DNA from: JACKAQ01 sp965227145
GTDB taxonomy: Bacteria; Calditrichota; Calditrichia; RBG-13-44-9; J075
DNA: 64,000 bases
Assembly: GCA_965227145.1 (NCBI GenBank)
Contig: OZ245730.1
Coordinates: 4,526,001 to 4,590,000 of the forward strand
Direction of reading: 5' to 3'
The notes under the pieces were generated by a model, which did no database searches, was not told the origin of the DNA, and saw nothing but the letters and a program-made list of their open reading frames with translations. The position numbers and the translations under genes were made by a program. Shown here in pieces: positions 24,537 through 34,799 of this stretch (the first letter of the stretch is position 1; every line of letters begins with the position of its first letter).

Positions 24537-26000
24537 TTACCACGTCCAAACCACCGGATAAACAACGGAAATAAACAGGAAAAACGCCGACACTACCATC
24601 AATTGCAAAAACAGCGGAAACATAAATCTCAGCCAGGTGGTGTAGGGAATTTTCGCCAACGCCAGCATCGCCATCAGCACGCCGGAAGTGGGGATAACCG
24701 TGTTCGAAAAGCCGTCGCCGCATGTGAAAGCAAAAACGGCAGACTGGCGGGTAATGCCGAGCACATCCGCCAGCGGCGCCATTAACGGCATGGTTACCGC
24801 CGCCTGCCCGGAACCGGACGGGATAAAGAAATTGAGCACCGTTTGAAACAGCAGCATGCCCTGCGCGGCAACGTAATCCGGGAAGTGGCGGAGCAGGTTC
24901 GCCGCAGAAAAAATGAGCGTATCCAACACCATTGCGTCATCTAACACCACTTGAATCCCTTTTGCGAAACCAACCACCAACGCCGCAACCACCATTTCCT
25001 CCATCCCTTTTACGAATGCTTTGGCGGCTTCTTCCACCGGTAAGCGGCTAAAAACGGTTGCGGCAATGCCCATTAGCAAAAAGCCGCCGCCCATTTCGGC
25101 CATCCACCAACCCATTTCCTGAACAGCAAATAAAATGAACCCGAAAACGAGCAGACAAACCACAAAAGTGTAGATGTGCGCGTTGGTCAATTCGGTTTTT
25201 TGAATATCCTGATGGTGCGCTTCCAGTTCAAAATCGTCATGCGGCATGTAGGAATTATTGGGATCTTTTTTGATTTTCGCGCCATATCGCAGCACATAAA
25301 CCAGCGCAACAGCCATGATGCAGACAAAAAACAAAATTCTAAAATGGAAATCGTTGAGCAGTGGCAGCTCGGCAATTCCCTGGGCAATTTGCACGGTAAA
25401 CGGATTGGTGGTTGCGGATGCAAAACCGACATCCGCGGCTAACATGACCATCGCCAAACCGTAAATGCGGTCATAACCCAGCTCTTTGGAAACGATCAAA
25501 AATAGCGGCACCAACGGAATAAATTCCTCACCCATGCCCAAAGTTGAGCCGCCAATGGCGACAACAACCATGATGATTACCGTCAACAGCCAGCCGGAAT
25601 CGCGGAAAATATGGAGCAATTTATTGAGCAACGCGATGATCATTCCGGTGCGCTGCAAAATACCGAACACACCGCCGATCACAAAAATAAAGAAAATAAT
25701 GTCCGCAGCCTGTTCCATGCCTCTGGGAACGGAGCTTAAAAACCCCTGCAAACTGACGGGGCTGGCTTTGCCTTCCACTTTGTCATCAAATAAAATGCCC
25801 TGTGCGGAGTAATGTTTGGGAATGGTTTGGTATGTGCCCGGGACAACCATGGTGCGCTTCAGCGTCCCAACAGTTCGTTCTTCACGATTATATTCACCGG
25901 ATGGGATAAAATAAGTGAGCACGCTGCAAAACAAAATAACGCCCAGCAGCAGCACAAAAACATGTGGCATCTTGATGCGTTCCAGAAAAGAAGTTGACAC
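24537..26000 (-). CDS. YfcC-family (DcuC-like) membrane carrier
   Basis: Integral membrane protein of 487 residues with about 12 hydrophobic segments. Family signatures are HVFVLLLGVILFCSVLTYFI followed by PSGEY, GGSTLGMGEEFIPLVPLFL, MLAADVGFASATTNPFTVQI, and the second-half motif FFIPSGSGQAAVTMPLMAP. YfcC-type carriers (C4-dicarboxylate carrier superfamily, DcuC-like) are linked to short-chain acids, arginine or peptides, but no substrate can be read here. Single-gene transcript with its own terminator; the 265 bases upstream are AT-rich and probably hold its promoter and that of the divergent methyltransferase. Confidence 0.88.
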   Translation of the reverse strand: MSTSFLERIKMPHVFVLLLGVILFCSVLTYFIPSGEYNREERTVGTLKRTMVVPGTYQTIPKHYSAQGILFDDKVEGKASPVSLQGFLSSVPRGMEQAADIIFFIFVIGGVFGILQRTGMIIALLNKLLHIFRDSGWLLTVIIMVVVAIGGSTLGMGEEFIPLVPLFLIVSKELGYDRIYGLAMVMLAADVGFASATTNPFTVQIAQGIAELPLLNDFHFRILFFVCIMAVALVYVLRYGAKIKKDPNNSYMPHDDFELEAHHQDIQKTELTNAHIYTFVVCLLVFGFILFAVQEMGWWMAEMGGGFLLMGIAATVFSRLPVEEAAKAFVKGMEEMVVAALVVGFAKGIQVVLDDAMVLDTLIFSAANLLRHFPDYVAAQGMLLFQTVLNFFIPSGSGQAAVTMPLMAPLADVLGITRQSAVFAFTCGDGFSNTVIPTSGVLMAMLALAKIPYTTWLRFMFPLFLQLMVVSAFFLFISVVYPVVWTW

Positions 26001-26265
26001 GGTGGCTCCTTTTTATTAAAATCAGGTATTCCTATGAAATGCAGTTAACGTACCATTCGACTCTCAAAATGTCAATACTGTTTTTTTTGCTGCATTCTTA
26101 TTCATGTTGATTTTAGACGGATACGTACCCTCAAAATTTTAAATTGATTAATCGCAACGGTTTTTCGAGTTTGAAATCAAACATCGGAAACATACAATTG
26201 TTCAAACTATAAGTAATTGATTTGGTTAGCTTTATCATTTTCCCATAACGGATGGAGGATACTTT

Positions 26266-27141
26266 ATGATTAACAACAAATTGTTAGACTTACTGTATTG
26301 CCCTGTTGCACCGGAATCGAAACTGCGTCTGAAAAATGAGCAGCGAAATGGTGATTCTATCATACAAGGCGAGTTGGTTTGCGAGAAAAAAAACCTGAAT
26401 TTTAAAATAACCCACGGTGTTCCCGATCTCATTCCGTATCATTTGCTCAGCGATGAAAAATGGAAAATGTGGCAAGATCACCTTGACGGATTTCAGGCGC
26501 GGCGGGAACAGCGCGTCAAAAAACCGGAAGAAGTGATCACAAAAATGAGCAACAAATCCAAACCGAACCGTTATTTCGCGGAATTTACCAACATTCGTGA
26601 AGGCGTGATACTGGATATCGGCTGCGGTCCCGGTAAATTCCGGCACAATTTCGATCCGAAAAAAGTGCATTACATCGGTTTGGACCCGATTATTCTGCCG
26701 GAAGTGGATGAATTTCCCTTTGTGCGGGCGCTGGCGGAATACATTCCGTTTGCAGACAACACGTTCACGGATGTCGTTTCGCTATCCGCGATCGATCATT
26801 TCCGGGAACTGGACACATTTTTTGAGGAAGTGATCCGGGTGCTGAAACCGGATGGCAGGCTGCACATTTTGCAAAGCATCCACGAAATTCGCGGACCAAT
26901 TTCCGCGGCAAAAATGCTCACACATTATATAAAAGATAAACTGGAAGATCGCGCCACAAAGGTAAAAAACGCGGATGCCCCCAAACACATCTATGAATTT
27001 AGCCAGCGATCGCTGATGGATTCCGTAAATAAATATTTTGATGTGATCGCCCGCGATAAATACAGCTTTAAATGGTACAGCCCGACCAAAGCGTTTATCA
27101 CGCTCCGCCCAAAAGCGGAAATTGGTGAGCCGGTTTCCTAA
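26266..27141 (+). CDS. SAM-dependent methyltransferase with Trm112-like N-terminus
   Basis: A 291-residue class I methyltransferase. The first ~60 residues (LLDLLYCPVAPESKL ... THGVPDLIPY) form a Trm112p-like region, although only one of the usual Cys pairs is complete. The SAM site is VILDIGCGPGKF, with the acidic second strand in YIGLDPI and the post-motif SAIDHFRELDTFFEEVIRVL. The substrate is unknown. GGAGG seven bases before the ATG supports the start. It converges on the rhomboid gene, and the two stop codons overlap in four bases (27138-27141). Confidence 0.85.
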   Translation: MINNKLLDLLYCPVAPESKLRLKNEQRNGDSIIQGELVCEKKNLNFKITHGVPDLIPYHLLSDEKWKMWQDHLDGFQARREQRVKKPEEVITKMSNKSKPNRYFAEFTNIREGVILDIGCGPGKFRHNFDPKKVHYIGLDPIILPEVDEFPFVRALAEYIPFADNTFTDVVSLSAIDHFRELDTFFEEVIRVLKPDGRLHILQSIHEIRGPISAAKMLTHYIKDKLEDRATKVKNADAPKHIYEFSQRSLMDSVNKYFDVIARDKYSFKWYSPTKAFITLRPKAEIGEPVS

Positions 27142-27770
27142 CCGAGCAATTTTGTGATAAATATTTGCAACACATTCGGCTGCAAAACAATAGTGATCGC
27201 CGCACCGGCGATAGCGCCCCAAAGGTGCGCTTCGTGATCGATACCCGGCAGCATATTGTTTTTTGCGAGATAGTAGCTGCCGGCAACAAACACAATCGCC
27301 GCCAGCCATGCGGGCATCGGCAGAATAAAAAACAGCAGCAACTCGACGGTCGGATTAAATAAAATGAAGCTGAACAGCAACCCGGAAATCGCACCGGATG
27401 CGCCGAGGCTGCGGAATTCCTCATAATTCTGGCGTCGCCAAACAGAAACGCCCGCACTGATTAGCATCGACCCAAAATACACAATTGCGAAATTTACCGA
27501 ACCCAACATCCAGCCTTCCAGATAAAACGCAAAATTATAAAACACATACATGTTGATAAACAGGTGAATCCAACTACCGTGGATGAGCCCGTGGGTTATC
27601 AATTGGTAATACTTTTTTTCCCGCATAATTGCATAGGGATGCAGCACCCAATCATACATCAAACTCTGGTTTTTGGCCAGCGCGTACCAGCTGATTGCAA
27701 TAGTGATTACCAAAATCGCACCCGAAACCGGCGCCATTACAAACAATTCCCGCAGGGTCATTCCGCCCAT
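27138..27770 (-). CDS. Rhomboid-family intramembrane serine protease
   Basis: A 210-residue membrane protein with six hydrophobic segments. It has the rhomboid signatures HGLIHGSWIHLFINMYVFYN (the H-x-x-x-H-x-x-x-N segment), the catalytic Ser in LGASGAISGLL, and the catalytic His in HEAHLWGAIAG. It cleaves membrane proteins within the bilayer; the substrate is unknown. The first Met (MGGM) has weak ribosome binding, and the second Met, three codons on, may be used instead. Confidence 0.9.
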   Translation of the reverse strand: MGGMTLRELFVMAPVSGAILVITIAISWYALAKNQSLMYDWVLHPYAIMREKKYYQLITHGLIHGSWIHLFINMYVFYNFAFYLEGWMLGSVNFAIVYFGSMLISAGVSVWRRQNYEEFRSLGASGAISGLLFSFILFNPTVELLLFFILPMPAWLAAIVFVAGSYYLAKNNMLPGIDHEAHLWGAIAGAAITIVLQPNVLQIFITKLLG

Positions 27771-27999
27771 ATTTTTCGCTCCGATAAATTCTATTGTTGC
27801 AACAATTTGAAATGCAAAGATAACTGCAACTCGCCACGCTGAAAAGCGGAAAAATAACTCGACATTTTTCAGTTCGTCATATTTGACGACATTCGACGAT
27901 TTTGGCGAGAAATGGCGGCATTTCCCACGGAAGTCAGCAGTTTTTCGATGGCACAGTTATTGCAATTTTCAGATTTAAAAAACCGAGGGTAATACGATT

Positions 28000-28491
28000 A
28001 TGCGACTCATTCTAATTTTATTTCTAATGGGAATCTGGATGCCGGCGGATGTTCAAGCACAATTTCATATCAACATCCCTGAAAATTTTACAAAAAGTGT
28101 TTTAATGAGCGATTCGATAAGTTCAAACCTAAATCAGCTCAAATTAATTAGGAAAGAAGATCAACGCACTTTGTTAAAAGCTGGTTTAGCCGGTGGATTT
28201 GCATTTAGCATCATGGGAGCAATGATTGGCTCCGATATCCAAACATGCAATGGCAAATCTTGTCGCAGTCATTCTGTTGAAGGTTTTTTTGGTGGGGCTG
28301 CTATCGGAACAATAGTTGGATTCGCATTTCATCGAAAAAAACTCAAAAAATCATATGGAATGTTGCGAGTAATGGCCGGTGCAACAGCAGGCGGTTTGCT
28401 ATCACATTATTTGTGGAAACAAAAAGACATTTTTCTGCTCAGCACCTGGCTGGTAGTTCCCATTGCGGCTAGTATCCCACTACATTTCTAA
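28000..28491 (+). CDS. Small exported or membrane protein, glycine-rich segments
   Basis: A 163-residue protein with a signal peptide (MRLILILFLMGIWMPADVQA, then Q). After it come three glycine-rich hydrophobic segments (around GGFAFSIMGAMIG, GGAAIGTIVGFAF and AGATAGGLLSHYLW), resembling glycine-zipper membrane proteins. A Cys pair (TCNGKSC) lies between the first two. No family recognised. GAGGG upstream of the ATG supports the start. It converges with the next minus-strand gene, five bases apart, so I see no terminator. Confidence 0.65.
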   Translation: MRLILILFLMGIWMPADVQAQFHINIPENFTKSVLMSDSISSNLNQLKLIRKEDQRTLLKAGLAGGFAFSIMGAMIGSDIQTCNGKSCRSHSVEGFFGGAAIGTIVGFAFHRKKLKKSYGMLRVMAGATAGGLLSHYLWKQKDIFLLSTWLVVPIAASIPLHF

Positions 28492-28496
28492 CTTTT

Positions 28497-29342
28497 TCAG
28501 TGATCAATTTGCTGGTCTTTTGGGGCGAGGTGGTTGTAAGCCAGCGTTAACCCAACCGCGAAAATTGCCGCACCAACGCCCAGCAGCGCGTTGATGTATG
28601 GCGGCGCGGTGAGCGCCAACCGGATCATCACTGTGGTAAACGCGAAACCGGAGTTGCGAAACAGCACGTAATAATTGGCGCTGTAACGGGTGGAAATCAA
28701 AACGATGAGGATATCTGCAAAAATAAGGATGGTGTAAAACGTGCTGAAAAAATCGAAGGTTTTTTGATGCCCGAGCCACAACAGCACATCGTAACAGCCG
28801 ATCGCCACAAACGACACCAGCAACACCAGCGACAATCCTTTTTTGGCAACCACAAAGCGGTGCTGCATTCGCCGAGATTTGGTGATCGGGCGGTGTTTTT
28901 GCAACTGATAATAATAACCGAGAATCACAAAAATAACCAGCGCACCGAACGCATCGGAAAGCATGTGCAGCACCGGTTCGGACACATCGCCCCACTGGAT
29001 AGGCTCGTTAAAATTGGTCAATTCCTTGAATGATGCGCGGAGTAAAATCAGCGAGAGAATTTCTATCTGAATGCCAACAGCGTTGGAAACAGAACGGGCC
29101 AGTCCGAAAACCAGCCCGATAATTTCGATAATCAAAACGAATGTAAAAACGATATCAACGGCAAAAAAATGATTGGTCGGAACAGCAGCCGAAACCGCGC
29201 CGGGAAGCCAGCCCTGCCGGTTGAACTCGATCACCAACAGCGCCAGCAAAAAAATGCCAACCAACCCAATCGCGAAGTATTTCCGGGTTCCGTCGTCTTC
29301 CCAATAGTGCTCAAGCTTGTCGAAGTAGCGTTCCAGAAACAT
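28497..29342 (-). CDS. Multi-pass membrane protein of unknown function
   Basis: A 281-residue protein with about seven hydrophobic segments (first at ~25-42, last at ~258-276) and a short charged N-terminus (MFLERYFDKLEHYWEDDGTR). The loops are short; one basic stretch (KHRPITKSRRMQHRF) marks the cytoplasmic side. I do not recognise a family. It starts 14 bases after the typA stop and is probably co-transcribed with typA, which may only mean shared expression. Confidence 0.7.
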   Translation of the reverse strand: MFLERYFDKLEHYWEDDGTRKYFAIGLVGIFLLALLVIEFNRQGWLPGAVSAAVPTNHFFAVDIVFTFVLIIEIIGLVFGLARSVSNAVGIQIEILSLILLRASFKELTNFNEPIQWGDVSEPVLHMLSDAFGALVIFVILGYYYQLQKHRPITKSRRMQHRFVVAKKGLSLVLLVSFVAIGCYDVLLWLGHQKTFDFFSTFYTILIFADILIVLISTRYSANYYVLFRNSGFAFTTVMIRLALTAPPYINALLGVGAAIFAVGLTLAYNHLAPKDQQIDH

Positions 29343-29356
29343 GTGTTTTGCCCATA

Positions 29357-31177
29357 TTAACTAAAACTGTGCAACGGTTTCTGCAATCGTGCCCGTTTGC
29401 GGTCGTTCTCGTCGAGATACAGTTTTCGCAGCCGGATGGATTTTGGCGTCAATTCCACCAGTTCGTCATCGTTGATAAATTCCAGTGCTTCTTCCAACGT
29501 AAAAATGGTCGGCGGCGCCAGCTTCAACGCTTTATCCGATCCGGAAGCGCGCATATTGGTGAGCTTTTTGCCTTTCTGGATATTCACTTCCAGATCTTTT
29601 TCTTTGGTGTGTTCGCCGATCACCTGACCTTTGTAAATGACATCACCGGGGAAAATGAAAAATCTGCCGCGATCCTGCAGCGAATCGATAGCGTATCCGG
29701 TGGAGGGACCGTCTGCCATGGAAACCAGCGCGCCGGATGTCCGTTGGGGAATCGATCCTTTGAAAAATTCGTACTGATAAAAACGGTGGTGCATAACGGC
29801 TTCGCCGGATGTTGCGGTGAGAATGCGGTTTCGCAAGCCCATCAATCCGCGCGACGGAATGTGGAATTCCAGATGTTGCACCGCGCCTTTCGGCTCCATT
29901 TTTTTCATTTCGCCGCGTCGCTGACCGACGAGTTCAATCACTTTTCCGGCGAACTGGTCGGGCACATCAACGATCAATTCTTCCACCGGTTCGGCTTTTT
30001 TGCCGTCAATTTCTTTGTAAAGCACTTTGGGCTGACCAACCTGCAGTTCGTAACCTTCGCGACGCATGTTTTCCATCAAAATGGACAGGTGCAAAATGCC
30101 GCGTCCGTACACTTTGTAGCTGTCCGGCGATCCGGTTTCTTCCACCCGCAGCGCAACGTCGCTCTGCGTTTCTTTGAACAGGCGATCGCGCAACTGGCGC
30201 GATGTAACAAATTTGCCTTCGCGTCCGTAAAACGGCGAGTTGTTCACCAAAAATGTCATGCTGATGGTCGGTTCGTCGATAGCGATCAGCTGCAGCGGTT
30301 CCGGCTGTTCGGCATCGGCCAACGTGTCGCCGATATCGATATCTTCCACGCCGACAACGCCGCAAATATCGCCGTTCATTACGCTTTCGGCATTTTCGCG
30401 CGCCAATCCTTCAAAGGTATAAATTTGTTTGATATCCACCGAATGTTCCGAGCCGTCGCGTTTGATCACCACCAATTTGTCGTTTTTGTGGATGGTGCCG
30501 CGAAATACCCGCCCGATGCCGATTCGCCCGACGTAGTCGTTGTAATCGATGCTGGTTATTTGCATTTGCGCCGGACCATCGTTCACTTTCGGCGGTTCGA
30601 TGTGTTTGAGGATCGCGTCCATCAACGGTTCGAGATTTTCGGAGGTTTCGCCAATATTTGCAACAGCCCAGCCATCGCGTCCGCTCGCGTACAGGCAAGG
30701 GAAGTCGAGCTGGTCATCGTTAGCTTCCAAATCCACAAACAGGTCGAACACTTCGTTGAGCACTTCGTCCGGGCGGCTGTCCGGGCGATCGACTTTGTTG
30801 ATCACAACAATCGGTTTCAAATGCAGCGACAACGCTTTTTGCAGCACAAAACGGGTTTGCGGCATGGGACCTTCGAACGCATCCACCAACAGCAATACGC
30901 CATCGGCCATTTTCAAAACGCGTTCCACTTCGCCGCCAAAATCGGCGTGTCCCGGTGTATCGATCAAATTGATTTTAACATCATGATATCGAATGGAAAT
31001 ATTTTTGGAAAAAATCGTAATGCCGCGTTCGCGTTCCAAATCGTTCGAATCCAGAAAGCGTTCCTGCACGACCTGATTTTCCCGGAAAATGTTGCCCTGC
31101 TGGAGCATTTGGTCAACCAACGTGGTTTTCCCGTGGTCAACGTGCGCAATAATTGCGATATTTCGTAAAGCTGACAT
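29357..31177 (-). CDS. typA: Ribosome-binding GTPase TypA/BipA
   Basis: Translational GTPase that binds the 70S ribosome and helps assembly and stress adaptation. The 606-residue length is normal. G1 is AHVDHGKTTLVDQML, switch II DTPGHADFGGEVER, G4 NKVDRPDSRP. The C-terminal region carries the TypA-typical SRGLMGLRNRILTATSG and RTSGALVSMADG. AAAAGG upstream of the ATG supports the start. A same-length open frame on the opposite strand is a shadow of this gene. Confidence 0.96.
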   Translation of the reverse strand: MSALRNIAIIAHVDHGKTTLVDQMLQQGNIFRENQVVQERFLDSNDLERERGITIFSKNISIRYHDVKINLIDTPGHADFGGEVERVLKMADGVLLLVDAFEGPMPQTRFVLQKALSLHLKPIVVINKVDRPDSRPDEVLNEVFDLFVDLEANDDQLDFPCLYASGRDGWAVANIGETSENLEPLMDAILKHIEPPKVNDGPAQMQITSIDYNDYVGRIGIGRVFRGTIHKNDKLVVIKRDGSEHSVDIKQIYTFEGLARENAESVMNGDICGVVGVEDIDIGDTLADAEQPEPLQLIAIDEPTISMTFLVNNSPFYGREGKFVTSRQLRDRLFKETQSDVALRVEETGSPDSYKVYGRGILHLSILMENMRREGYELQVGQPKVLYKEIDGKKAEPVEELIVDVPDQFAGKVIELVGQRRGEMKKMEPKGAVQHLEFHIPSRGLMGLRNRILTATSGEAVMHHRFYQYEFFKGSIPQRTSGALVSMADGPSTGYAIDSLQDRGRFFIFPGDVIYKGQVIGEHTKEKDLEVNIQKGKKLTNMRASGSDKALKLAPPTIFTLEEALEFINDDELVELTPKSIRLRKLYLDENDRKRARLQKPLHSFS

Positions 31178-31419
31178 AAAAAATACCTTTTCATCAAAAT
31201 AAAAATTTCAGGGTGTTCTGAATACTATTTACCTATTTTAATCCCAAAGTTACACCCGTTAAGTCCGGCGCACAACTAAAGATGAAATCCGTTGAAAGTC
31301 AAGTGAAATAAAATGCCGCTCAGCGAGCTATTTCTTGCAAATTGGCGGGCAACAAGTTACATTTTTTTGCGTATAACTCTGTTTGTAAACAGGCTATGAA
31401 TTCTATAAAGTGGCGTTAA

Positions 31420-34287
31420 ATGCAATTTTTTGATACAAACCCCAACCGGTTCCGGATTTTATTCTCGATTCTTGCAGCCAGCATGTTAGTGGTGGCATTT
31501 GTGAGTTTGTATCGCTTTGCCAGCTCGCCAACGGATGAAAACATTTTCCGTACATCGCCCAGCGATTTATACATTACCCACAACATTCCTGCGCAACAAA
31601 TTTTTACTACAGATTTCCCGGCAAGCGAGCAACGCCCGAACGTGGTTTTTGACACCATCCGGGTTGGCGATTTAATTTTGAGCATCAACGACGAAGTGAT
31701 GACGCGCCCGAAACATATTCAGGAATTTTTGAATGAAGTATCGCCCGATTCCAGTTTCAATCTGGTTGTGTTTCGCCCCTCCATTTCCGACGGCATCGAA
31801 TTTATGGTGCAGCGCAGCAGCCTGTCCGATTCCAGTTTCCGGGATATTCCGGCAACGGTTTTTGTGAGCCAGGTTACCCGGGGCGGCGCATCCGATCGCG
31901 CCGGTTTGCAGGTTGGTGATCTCATTCACCGCATCAACAACCAACGGTTTAAGGATGAAGGCGAGGCGCAGCAAATCCTCCGCGAAGGGCAAAGCGGCAA
32001 CACGCTGGCATACGATATCATTCGTAATAATAACAACTTAACGCTATCGATAACATTGGCTAGCGTGGGCATTCGTCTGGCGGCGCTAATCCTGATTTTG
32101 TCCGGATTGGTGTACATGGTTTTAGGGATTTTTGTTGCTCTTATCCGTCCGCAATTTAAAGCGGCGCGGCTGCTGGGGTTGAGTTTTATTGCGTTGGGGT
32201 TTTTCCTGATGATTATCAACCCGACAATTTCCGACCGGCTTACCCAATACGATAACTTCACTTTTTTCCGGGAAGTGTTCACGCTGATTTGCGTTTTTTA
32301 CAGCTTTCCGCTGTGGCTGCACATGGCGCATTATTTTCCCATCGAGCGCGATGAATTGCGCAAACGCAAATGGATTCGCTACGGATCGTACGGGTTGGCA
32401 ACCCTGTTTTTCAGCTTGGTGATTGTTACCGGAAATTACTTTTTCTTCCCGATCGGCGTTTTGGTGTTGGGTATATACAATAATATACCGTGGTTTTTCC
32501 GGAAAGAACGCTCCGATGAATACAAAAAATTCAACCGGATCATTTTTCACACATCGCTGGCAATCGGCGCCATTATGTTGCTGATGTTGGCTGGTTTAAT
32601 CGTATCTGAGGCCACATTTGGTTCACGCGCACCGGGAGCTCCGCCGCCAAATGGCATTTTCACCGACTTTTTCCGGGGATATTTTGGATTGCCGCTGATG
32701 TTGATTCCCTTTGCATATCTGTTCACCATCGGGCATTACCGGCTGCTGGATCTGGATTTGCGGGTGAAACGCAACATTCAATACAGCGTGGTTTCGATGA
32801 TCTGGTCTATCGCGTTGCTGGCGGTGTTGCTGAAAGCGCTGTTTTACCTGCCGGAAATGTCGCTTAATTTACCGAATATCAAGTTCGAAGGCTCATTCAT
32901 CGAAGTGCTGGATCAACCGATGAACGATCAGGACCGCATCAACACCGAAAAGCTGGCGGTTATCTTTTTGGGCATTTTGCTGACCTGGGGCGCATGGCGA
33001 TTTCGCCGGTTCGTGCAGCGGTTTATCGATTTAAAATACGATCGCGCCCAATTTGATTACCGCAAGGCAGCCAGCGAACTGGCGGAAGTAATGGCCGCAC
33101 AATTCACGATGGAAGCGCTGGCAGATGGCATCGTTCGCAAATTGGCGGAGCTGATGCAGGTGAAACAGGTTGGCGTGCTGTTTTTCCGGAATGAAAAAGA
33201 ATGCTGCTGCTCTGTTGTGTATGGCTTGCAGGAATCCCGCTGGAAAAATTTTAGCGACAGCATTAATACGCGAATCATCAAAGTTATTCAAACCAACAAA
33301 GCAGATTATCGGTTCAGTGTGGATTATTTGCCGGATGATATTCAGGTATTGTTCGAGCAAAACGGGTTCAAACATATCATCGCGATTCGCTCGAAAGAGA
33401 AGCTGGTTGGCGTGCTGCTCATCGGCGAAAAACGCTCCGAATCACCCTTCCACAAAGACGACCTGATGTTTTTGGCCGCGGTTGCGAAACAGGCTTCCGT
33501 TGCCATCGAAAACGCGTTTTTATACGACGAACTCGCCGAACAGGAACGGATGCGCCACGAGTTGAACATCGCCCGGCGGATTCAGTTGGCATCGCTGCCG
33601 CAAACCACACCCAAAATTTCCGGGCTGGATATTGCGGGCATCTCCATTCCGGCGCAGGAAGTGGGCGGCGATTATTACGATTATCTGAATGGCGCTTCAG
33701 CGGATCTCACCGTGATCATCGGCGATGTGAGCGGCAAAGGGACATCCGCGGCGTTGTACATGTCCAAGGTTCAGGGCATCATGCGCTCGCTGAATGATTT
33801 CGGGCTTTCCCCGCGCGATCTGTTTATTCGCGCCAATCAATTGCTCATCAAAGATATGGAAAAACAATCGTTTATCACCGCGATGGGTGCTGCGTTCGAC
33901 GCCAAAAAACAGGTGTTGCAACTGGCGCGTGCCGGGCATTCGCCGCTGTATCATTTTTGCGCGGCAACCGGCGTTGTCAGTTTGCACACGCCCAAAGGCA
34001 TCGGTTTGGGGCTCACCAAATCGGAACATTTTTCGAAATCTCTCGAAGAGTTGGAATTGCATTACGCTCCCGGCGATGTATTTCTGTTTATTACAGACGG
34101 CATCACCGAGGCGCAAAATACCGCGCATTTGGAATACGGCGATGCCGAACTGTTAGATTTGTTGAAAAAATGCAACGGGCACAGCGCCAAACGGCTTCGC
34201 GATCAAATTATCGCTTCTGTCAACCAATTTGCCGGGGCCATGCCACAGCATGATGACCTCACGGTAGTCGTCGTAAAAGCCATCTAA
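31420..34287 (+). CDS. Membrane protein with two PDZ domains, GAF and SpoIIE-type phosphatase domain
   Basis: A 955-residue protein. TM1 is at ~8-27. Two PDZ-like domains follow, one at ~60-125 (RVGDLILSINDEVM) and one at ~145-215 (GLQVGDLIHRINNQRF). About seven hydrophobic segments lie at ~220-480, then a GAF-like domain (~555-700) and a PPM/SpoIIE phosphatase domain (~715-955) with metal-binding GGDYYDY, IGDVSGKGTSAALYMS, FITDGITEAQN and DDLTVVVV. Such phosphatases dephosphorylate STAS antagonists in partner-switching; the PDZ domains could sense misfolded envelope proteins (inference). The STAS protein at 51.2 kb with an intact Ser is a candidate partner. No strong ribosome binding site before the ATG. 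Confidence 0.88.
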   Translation: MQFFDTNPNRFRILFSILAASMLVVAFVSLYRFASSPTDENIFRTSPSDLYITHNIPAQQIFTTDFPASEQRPNVVFDTIRVGDLILSINDEVMTRPKHIQEFLNEVSPDSSFNLVVFRPSISDGIEFMVQRSSLSDSSFRDIPATVFVSQVTRGGASDRAGLQVGDLIHRINNQRFKDEGEAQQILREGQSGNTLAYDIIRNNNNLTLSITLASVGIRLAALILILSGLVYMVLGIFVALIRPQFKAARLLGLSFIALGFFLMIINPTISDRLTQYDNFTFFREVFTLICVFYSFPLWLHMAHYFPIERDELRKRKWIRYGSYGLATLFFSLVIVTGNYFFFPIGVLVLGIYNNIPWFFRKERSDEYKKFNRIIFHTSLAIGAIMLLMLAGLIVSEATFGSRAPGAPPPNGIFTDFFRGYFGLPLMLIPFAYLFTIGHYRLLDLDLRVKRNIQYSVVSMIWSIALLAVLLKALFYLPEMSLNLPNIKFEGSFIEVLDQPMNDQDRINTEKLAVIFLGILLTWGAWRFRRFVQRFIDLKYDRAQFDYRKAASELAEVMAAQFTMEALADGIVRKLAELMQVKQVGVLFFRNEKECCCSVVYGLQESRWKNFSDSINTRIIKVIQTNKADYRFSVDYLPDDIQVLFEQNGFKHIIAIRSKEKLVGVLLIGEKRSESPFHKDDLMFLAAVAKQASVAIENAFLYDELAEQERMRHELNIARRIQLASLPQTTPKISGLDIAGISIPAQEVGGDYYDYLNGASADLTVIIGDVSGKGTSAALYMSKVQGIMRSLNDFGLSPRDLFIRANQLLIKDMEKQSFITAMGAAFDAKKQVLQLARAGHSPLYHFCAATGVVSLHTPKGIGLGLTKSEHFSKSLEELELHYAPGDVFLFITDGITEAQNTAHLEYGDAELLDLLKKCNGHSAKRLRDQIIASVNQFAGAMPQHDDLTVVVVKAI

Positions 34288-34292
34288 TTCGC

Positions 34293-34799
34293 TCACGAAC
34301 CCATCCTCAGATGCACCACATGATCAAAACTCAGATCGATTAACCGGCGGAAATCGCGTCCGTCAATCGGGCGGCTGATGCCGATGATGTCGTCCTCGTG
34401 CGGCACGTACGGGCCGGGGCAGGGATCGAGATCGTCCTCAATTACCCACACTTCGATATCGCGATTGCGGATATCCTCATAATACAGCAAGTCGCCATCC
34501 GGCGTAACAAATTCGGCGTCAACTTCATAAAAAATATCAGGATAGTCCACATGCCGCAATCCGGAATTTTGTCCGGCACAGCCCAGCAAACGCCCGGTGT
34601 TGGCATCCACCAGATGCACTTCCACTTCCATCCGCAGCACGTCGTATTCGCCGGTTACCTCAATTTCGGTGATGTACAGCGGATTCGAATGATGTCCGCC
34701 GCCGTCCACAATGTGCACATCGCACCCGGCAATCAACAACGCCAAAACGATCGTCAAAACCTTTACCCAATATCCTGTTTTCCTGCTCATGCGCTCCAT
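34293..34799 (-). CDS. Putative lipoprotein
   Basis: A 168-residue protein with a lipoprotein signal peptide: basic start, hydrophobic core VLTIVLALLIAGC, and the lipobox LIAGC. After the Cys comes a short Gly/His linker (VDGGGHH), then a beta-rich domain with acidic loops (CAGQNSGLRHVDYPD and EDDLDPCPGPYVPHEDD). No family recognised. AAAGGA six bases upstream supports the first Met. It converges with the phosphatase gene, five bases apart. Confidence 0.7.
   Translation of the reverse strand: MERMSRKTGYWVKVLTIVLALLIAGCDVHIVDGGGHHSNPLYITEIEVTGEYDVLRMEVEVHLVDANTGRLLGCAGQNSGLRHVDYPDIFYEVDAEFVTPDGDLLYYEDIRNRDIEVWVIEDDLDPCPGPYVPHEDDIIGISRPIDGRDFRRLIDLSFDHVVHLRMGS

Noticed and set aside
29348..31168. 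606-codon open frame antisense to typA
   Set aside because: Exact mirror of the well-supported typA gene; composition rich in Phe, His and Gln from reverse codons, with no domain.
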